The notes beneath the pieces are model-generated. The model made no database searches. It saw only the letters and a program-made list of their open reading frames with translations, and was not told the origin of the DNA. A stretch of 41,696 bases of DNA from Zygnema cylindricum (taxonomy: Eukaryota; Streptophyta; Zygnematophyceae; Zygnematales; Zygnemataceae), in contig JBBHKE010002336.1 in the NCBI GenBank assembly GCA_037447655.1, positions 9,099-50,794 on the forward strand, in the 5' to 3' direction. The position numbers were made by a program, and so were the translations under genes. Shown one piece after another: positions 30,255 to 38,734 of this stretch (position 1 is its first letter; each line of letters opens with the position of its first letter).

Positions 30255-30745
30255 GTCTGTACGCCAGCTCATTTTTTAGCGTTTCTGTTTTCGAACGTGG
30301 CGGAAGTCCTTTGATAGAAATAGTGTGACGAACAAAAGTTACCGAAAATAGCGTGACAAGGGAATGTTACGAAATTTCGTTTTTATTTTCGGTTGTATTT
30401 TGGAAACCGCGTGTCATGTGCAAATCTTAAGATTTTTCGTTGGTTTTCCATCATGACACGTAGCTTAATCGTCCAACGTGTCACGATTTTTTTTTTCTTT
30501 ATCTGCCAACCCACTTCCTCGAGGTGGGTTGACAGTTACAGAAAAAAACGAAGCGAAGCGAACTCCTCGCAGATGAACATCCGACGGCCAGTATTACCTC
30601 CAAGACGACCTTCGGAGAGTATCGGCAAGATTCTCTGTAATGTTGTTTTTCTTATAGAAACAAAATAGGCGGTATGATTTGGTACGGAGAGTCGCGGATT
30701 CCTGTAAACTACGCCACTTTTCGCCTGATGGAACGTTACCTTGAG

Positions 30746-31202
30746 ATTCTTTCAAGATGTTAGGCATTTAATATTAACCTACGTGTTACCAACCAGAATG
30801 AGCCACACAAAAAAAAAGTGGTTTACTGAAGCGACCTAATGGAAGGCACCTAATGGAAGGCACGCCCTTCAGTAAACCTCTCCGTACAATTACTGAAACG
30901 CCTAATGGAAGGCCACCTTAATTTTGCACTATTTGTTTCTACTCCGAAGTTCGACTTTCGACCTATACAGTACAATGGTTCAAAATTTAAAAAACAATTG
31001 GACACACTATGTGTCTATATGTATAGAATACGTACTATACGCGTGTTATATGGATCCTTCGAGTATAGTACGCGTTTAGTACAGATGGCAATTTCAAATG
31101 TTTTCACACCTTTGAAATTTCAAGTTTGAACCGTGTAAACGTCCCATCCACACCACAATTCCACACTAAAATTGACGACATTGGAGGTTCTCCAGGGCGT
31201 CC
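30746..31202 (+). promoter_or_regulatory. Presumed upstream region of the LRR gene
   Basis: Lies between the Harbinger-like element and the proposed start at 31203. It contains three copies of CCTAATGGAAGGC-type sequence (30835-30915) and a decayed relative of the foldback MITE of 22791 (about 30974-31136, with TACTATACGCGT and AGTATAGTACGCGT). No TATA box is assigned. Confidence 0.35.
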
Positions 31203-34200
31203 ATGGCGGGTATGGATCGGCTTGGTGTCGTACGGTCCCCCCCATTTTTTTGGATTCTAGTGTCGTACGGAGTGTGTTTACGTGGGCTGGCGCCAGTGTA
31301 TCCATTCCCGCAAGGTGAGAGCGTCTATGATTCCTCTCTCCCTTTCTCTCCCTCTCCCTCTCCCTCTCCCTCTCCCTCTCTCTCTCTCTCTCTGTTTTTC
31401 CCATTCTCTTTCCATTTTTTCTCTGTATTTCTATTTGTGAACTGGTTTCCTCATGAGAACTGGTTCTACGGTTAAGGATTCTTAAGTGCTAGAAAAAATG
31501 GGTTCAGAGATGTACACCGTGAATCGTTGTTAGTGTTAATGTTTTTTTCTGTCACTTTAAACATCTTTTCTCTGTACACACTTGTCCGATTTTCGGTGTA
31601 GTTTCTAGGAATGGTGTGGTGTGTAAATAACGAGCTTGAGTTTTAAGAGAAAGGTAATCTTCTTCTTTTTGTGGAAATAAGGAAATGGGAAATGTTGGAG
31701 GAAAAGGGGAGGGGAATAAGGGATGAAAAAGAAAAAGATCTCTCTTGTTTCGGTTTTTGTCCTTATGTAAAATAAAGTGGTTTTTGGTGGAAACAAGGAA
31801 AACCTTCTGTGTGAAAGTATCAAAAAGAGTTTGTGTAGAATTAATATGGTTTATGGCAATTTAAACAATGTGTTTGGGAGGATTGGAAGTCAATATGATT
31901 ATGTGGAAGTAATGAAATTGGAATTCAATTTGAAATTGAAATCGAAATTTGAACTGAAATCAAATTCGAAATGCAACTGGAATTGGATTTGAAATGGAGA
32001 TTGAAATTCAAACCGTGGTCGCAATCGTAATTGAAATCGAAATTGAAAAACATTCTATCTGCAAACATTTCATTTGTACCATCTTTTGCAAAACCTTTTT
32101 TTCCGAAAACAACAGACAGTAAGCTGGATCTCGTTCTATTCTTTCTTGCTTCGTTCATTTGGCATCCCACATTTGCACAAATTTCCCTGCAAGTTTTGTC
32201 ATTCAAAATCTTTCACCATTATTAATGTGGATTGAGTTTGAATCTACTTATGTAAATGGTGTAATTTTTTGTTTTTTGGTTTTTCTGCTCTTTGTAACTC
32301 ACGTGGATTACTGTGGATAGCGCTTATGATTAGAATTATCAGATTCCACACTATTTATCATGAATTTTGTAACAAAATTTAAAGCCTTGTAACGTTTTGT
32401 TGTCTAAACCTGAAAATGCATGGCATGTGGAAGTTTTAGAAAGAGGAATCTAAGCTGATGGTGAAAAAAAAACAAGGCGGAAAGTAAGGATATAGAAAAC
32501 TGTTTCTTTCATTAGAATTTCTAAAGTGTGTAACAAGCGAGAAAGAGATTATGTAAAGAGCATGTATGGAATTTATCTCGTGAGGATAACAGTAGTTTGG
32601 TGCTTTTAGCTGGCGAGCTTTTGCTTCTAATTCACTTAAATTGACATGGCTGCTCCAATAGGAAACTACAATGTGTATCACTATTAGCGTTGATGTGTTT
32701 TTTGGCCTTTAAACTCATTTTCCCCGTGCACGCTCGTCGTATTATTGATATGATGGTTGCAATGGAAAGGTAAGATCCTCACCTTCTAAATGGTAGTCTC
32801 TGAAGGAAGACTAGACAGGTGAGCACGAATAAAATTTGATCCAAGTGGCAAAAAAACATTAACACTATTAGCAATACACGGTGTAGCAATCCGGGAGTAG
32901 CCATAAGGGGAGAAAACAAGATTTTGTAATTTCCGCTGAGTTCTTTAAATGTAACTTATCATTAAATAGCAAATATCTGCCACGAAAAAGACCGATGCCC
33001 ACAACAGAAAGGCACATAGCTCAGGTAAGGTAGTAGCAGTAACACTAATTGTGTAAGTCGAGTGCGGGCATGTCATCTAACCCTCTATAAGTGTTAACAG
33101 TTTGCATTTAGACTAAGTATAATAGCGATGAATGGTTTTAGTGTAAACTAACTATTGTTTTAAATGTAAGATGTGCTTAACGGTCCCTGAAGTACGAGCA
33201 AAGGTGATCAACAGGAGTAGAGCAATGTGCTACGCCGTGTGTCGTTGTTGACGTTAATGTTTCTTTTTGCCTTCAAACTTAATTTTCTCCGTGCATACTT
33301 GTTGGTTTTTTAATCCGATGGTAGATAAGATGCTTTACCTCCAGCTTGGCTGTCTCCAAATGGACACGTGTGCATCAAGAAAAGTTGATTTAAGTGGCGA
33401 AAAACAATTAACGTTAAAGAGATGCAACTGTCCTCTGTTGGTGTTCTCTTTGCCCAATCATCAAAACGTGCAAGATTTTTACGAGTCAGAAAAATTGTTT
33501 CTTGTGTTGATATGAGATACTTTATTTTCTCCTCAATTAATGTAGACCATTCCTTCATAGATGAGCTGCCTCAGTTTCTGCACACAGTATAATGTGGATG
33601 CTAAAAGTTCTCAAAAGAACCTGTGGAATATTTTGTCGCATGTTTAATACTGCGATCCATACAAGTTTATCAAATAGGCTAGGTTTGGGTTCACGCTTTG
33701 TTTTTTGGTTTAAGGTGCTCAACAATTCCATGCTTTTCTGTTGATATTGGAAGAAGAATACTATTTTAAAAGAAGTACAAAGTAAAATACTTAAGAATGG
33801 CCAATGTCAACAATATTTCTGGCAATCTTGGGCAACTAATAAATTAACTCGGAGAAACTTTTATAAAGTTGCGCAAAGTAATGCTTTGAAAATAGCGTTG
33901 ATCTAACTACACTGACAGTATTTACGGAAAGCGGAAGATATTGAGTTGGAAGTCATATTGTATGGCAGAAGACAACATGCAGAAAAAAACAGGTAGGTAA
34001 AAGGGCAAATAAGGGATTGCCAATTGGATTGAAAAAAGTTAAAGTTTACAATAAGGAAAATTACTAAAATAGTAAACGGGAATGTCACAAAGTGACATCT
34101 CGGAAATTTAATCTACAGCTCACGTGATCCTGAAAGGTCACTCGACTATTCTAATGTAAGACGATACGACAAAGTGTCCTTTTGTAGAGACAACAACGAT

Positions 34201-37200
34201 CTGCTCTGAAACTGAAAATAAAGATACTAATTTGAAACTGACAGTAAGGAATCTAATCTAAAAAACTGAATCTAAATACTAGACAGAAAGGAGGGATAAT
34301 GTGAATTAGAATTCTAATATGCGTTATTTAGGACTAAGGCTGTCTGGCTAAGTTTGGAGCAAAGGAGAATTCGAAGATTGTAACTGTTTTTATTATTCTT
34401 AACGATTGTGATTTTGTGTTTGGTTTTTTTTCCTGTTTTTCATTTGTTGCAGCTTCGATTTTGCTGGAAATTAAGAAAGATCTTGATTCAACAGGAGCAG
34501 TTCTTTCAACTTGGGATTCATCAAATAATAATTGTTCTGCTTGGTTGGGACTTGAATGCAATTCTAACGGAGACGTAATTAATCTGTATGTTTTTTTAAA
34601 CCAGAAGTTATCTTACATTCTACTGTCTTTTATTTTTCCAATAGCCGTGTGCTCCATCAGATGAGATTTTTTTTGTTTTACGGTCATATGTTGACTCTTA
34701 ACTTCATTCTTTCTTCTTAAAGTTTTTCCTCTATATTTTTGCTCGTGCAAACAATATCTACTCTTCTTAGTGTGAGCCACTTTCTATTGGTCAATTAAAA
34801 GAAGCTGCTTCATCTAAACATGAATTAGTGTGGATTGCATTTCATTCAGGGGTCCCCGTTCTTGAAATAGTGTAGAATATTATGGTAAGTACACTACCCG
34901 TCACTATTAGTGTTAAACATTTTTGGAGCAATCAAAAGTACCTTTTCTCATCGCAGAGTTTTCCGATTTTTAATTGTGACATCACGATCGAAAGGTGAGA
35001 CCGTGGCCTTCCGGTTGCGTTTGGATTCTTTATTGAAAAGAAAAACCAACTGTTGAAAATAAAGTTAAAGACGTTTGAGAGACCAGAAAATGTTTAACAC
35101 CAATAGCGATGGGCAGGGTAATGTGGTTCTCTCTTCATCTGGTTTGATTATCTTTTTTATTAAAAAAAAAAGAAAACAGATATCGCGTTTTATCTTTTTT
35201 GTTTTTTTTCGACTTTCTTTAATTTCCTGCGAGAAGCTGTGGTTGTGAAAACAGTTTCGACTTTAAATTAAAAGACAAAACTTGCATTTTCCCTGTTGAT
35301 TGCATCTAAGAATTATATACATATTCAGTGTGGTTTTAATGGGTACAGAAATGTACGGGCAAAAGAACTTAATGGTTCCATGTCCTCAAGTATCGGAAAA
35401 CTTACGACTTTAGAATTGTTGTAAGCATTTCTTCCTGACTTCGTATGAAATTATAAAAACTTTAAATGAAAATATGAAAACTTTACATGAAATTATAAAA
35501 TAAATGAAAGAATAAAACCTTTGAAATTATGAAAACTTTTAATGTTTGGCTTAACTTACTCGTGAAACTGAGTTTCATTATATTCCATCTGATGTAATGT
35601 CAATATGAATCAATTGTTTTGACATTTACATTCTGGAAACAACAATATGTTCAAACGTCATGTAATCATTTTTTCCCTTGTTTTTGTTAAAAGAAAGGCA
35701 AATTTGATTTTTTTTTCTGAAGTAGCGATATTGACGACGAAGGTACACCCTCTACCGCCTTAGCATTAATATTTTTTTTTGGCCTTTATCGCATTTTTCT
35801 CCGTTTACATTTGTCGGATTATTAATCCGACGGTTGCGATGAAAAGATATGGTTTTTACCTTCCAATACGAGGTCTCCAAACGACAATTGGAAATGTGTG
35901 CATAAAGCAAAGTTGATTAAACCTTGAAAAACCATAAAAAACCCTAGAAAACCCTAAAAAACCTCAAAAAACTCTAAAAAAACCCTGGAAAAGTGGTGTA
36001 AAATAACTAATTGCGTAAAACACTAATTGTGATAACGTTGTATCATACTTACGGTCTTGTGGGTTGATGCTTTCATGTCAATTTATTTTCCAAGTCTTTT
36101 CTTTTTGTACATTTTGAGTTATTTTGCAGAGATCTCTCCAACAATTTTTTGAAGGGAAAGCTGCCTGAAGAGTTTTCAAATCTTTATCGACTGAAATATT
36201 TGTGAGCTTCTTCTTTTCCTTGTTTTCTTCCTTTTTCTTTATCTTTTTTGCTCATGGACTGTCGCACACATACTTTTTACATCTTTTTAAAAGCGAGAAA
36301 CAACCTCGATAACCCTTTTTTCCTCTCTTTACTAATTATAAACTCCCCCTCCTCCTCCCTCCTTGGTGTTTTTGTTATAAACTCCTCCTCCTCCTCTCAA
36401 CTCCTCCTCCTCAATTTATTCTCAGTCTCCTGAATCCAACTGCAGTTTATTTTTAAGCCCTCATTAAAACCCCGATAAACGGTTTTAACCTCGCTTAAAT
36501 TCCTTGAATAACTGGTTTTAACCTTGAATAGATTTCTCTAAACAAGAGTCTTTAACTCCGATTAAATTGCCGCAATTAAGAAATTCAATCCCGATTAAAT
36601 TTCTTTTTGTAAGGGCCTTTTTGCAGGGACCTGAGTCTTAATAGCCTCACAGGCGAAATTCCAAACATTTTTGGAAACCTTACCTCCCTCACCAACCTGT
36701 GAGAGAATATCCTCCTCTTCTTCCCCCCTTCGCTCTCTCACCCTCCCTCCCTACCTCCCGTCCCTCCTCTTCCTCTTCTTCTTCAGAATTGCTTCATTTT
36801 ACTATTATTACTATATTGTTATAATTATTATATTATTATGTTTATTATTATTATTATGATAATCACTTATGGAGCATTTAGAGAAAAAACACTACCTCCC
36901 TCCCACCCTGCCTCCCTCTTGGTTTCTCTCCTCTCTTGTTTTTGTTTCCTCTTGTTTTTTGTTTACTCTCCCTCTTTTACCTTTTACTTTTTTTTGGTTC
37001 GTAAATTTTTTGGTAGTTGAGTTTTTTTTTTTTTGTTTTTTTGTTTTTTTTTTTTAACGTCAACTTTTGGATATTAAATTTCTTTTTCTTGTTTTTTTTT
37101 TTTGTGAAAAAATTCCGGTGTTAAATTTTTTTTTTTTCTTTTTTTTTTTTTGTTTTTTTTGTTTTTTTTAATGGGGCTCAGATTTATCTACAGCAACCAG

Positions 37201-38642
37201 CTGGACGGCAGAATTCCCAACAGCTTTTCAGCAAATCACAGCCTAACAAAAATGTACGGATCTCTCTCTCTCCCTTCTTACTTTACCTTCTCCTCTTCTC
37301 CCTCTCCCCTTCCTCTCCCTCTCCCTCTCCCCTCTCCCCTCTCCCCTCTCCCCTCTCCCATCCTCATTCCCTCTCCTTGTCTCCCTCCCTCCCTCCCTCC
37401 CCCCCTCCCTCCCTATGTTCCGATGCATATTGAATTGGAAGTCATGGCAGCAGACAAAATGCAGGAAAAGACAGGTAGGAAAAGGCAAAATAACTAATTG
37501 CCAGAATAGTTAAAAAAGATAAAAATTACAATGAGAAAAAGAGCTAAAGTAGTGACTTAGAGTGTCACGTAATGACATCGTCACAGACGGTTCTGCAGCC
37601 CTTGTGATCTGAAGGGTCACTTGGCTGTTCCTATCATAGGGCGAAAGGGCAAGGTGCCCTTTCGTGAGAAAAAGAAACCAAAGCTAAAAACTAAAACAAG
37701 AATCTAAAACTGAATTTGAGAACAGAGGTACAGAGAGAGAGATAACGAAAATCAGAATTTTAGACTACGTTATCTAATAATGAGTCAAATAAACTGAGTT
37801 TGAAGCAAAGGAGAATTAGGAAGAGTTAAGAATTCCAACAATGCAGTCTGTGGTTTTTGCAGAGACCTTAGTTTCAATCTCCTCAATGGGACACTTCCTT
37901 CCTCTCTCTTCCTCCTCCAGAATCTTACACTTTTGTAAGTTTTTTTCTCTCTTCTTCCCGAAACCCTCGCAACCTTTTGAGAATTTACTCTGTAAAAATC
38001 CCTCTCCCTCTCCCTCTCCCTCTCCCTCTCCCTCCCCCTCCAGTTAACATTTTTACCAGTTTCCATGTAAAACTGCAGAAATGTGAGCGACAACACTATT
38101 TCTGGAGAGCTTCTACCCTCGATTGGTCTTCTTAAGAATTTGATTGGCCTGTGAGAATCTCACTAAATTCTTTAAATGTTTTTTTTTTGTCTCAATATTT
38201 TCATTTTGTCTATCTATTTTCATTTCTTTTTCTGCTTTTGTTTCTGTTTATGCTTTCATTTCTTTGTCTGCTTTTCATTTCTGTTTCTAATTTCATTTTA
38301 TTTCCTGCTATTTTTTCTTTTTCTGCTTTTATTTCTTTCTTCTTAATTTTTTCTGCGTTCTTTTCTTTTTCTGCTTTCATTCTTTTTCTATTGGAAACAT
38401 GGTTTATAAACAGAAAAAAATCCTGTCAGAAGAAGACCGTTTAAACGGTCGAGTCAAAGCATGTTTCACTTAAGAAGATTCAATGCAATTTTACTTTTTT
38501 TTTGTTTATATTTGATAAGAAACAAAAGCATCGGCCCTAATTTTTTTTGTTGGAAAGCTTCTAGATCCCTCTCAAGCAACAATCTGATTGGAAGTTTTCC
38601 TGCCCAACTGGGCGACCTCACAAACCTCGTTGAATTGTGAGG

Positions 38643-38734
<92 letters not shown>

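Larger units (their letters stand above)
26632..30740. mobile_element. Harbinger-like MITE, full length, split by two later insertions
   Basis: Left end GGGTGAAGTTCCAT (26632), right end TGATGGAACGTTACC (about 30740). When 26859-29694 (hAT plus one duplication copy) and 29724-30254 are skipped, the remaining sequence runs colinear with 1104-1803 through both junctions. For example, ATACGACAAAAGTTTTATAC matches ATACGACATAACTTTTGTAC at about 1302, and TACGCCAGCTCATTTTT matches TACGCCAGTTTGTTTTA. This shows the order of insertion. Confidence 0.85.

Noticed and set aside
37641-37666. Hairpin with a GCGAAAGGGCA stem as a possible terminator or small-RNA precursor
   Set aside because: It lies in an intron repeat, is too short for a plant miRNA precursor, and Rho-independent termination does not apply in a nuclear genome.
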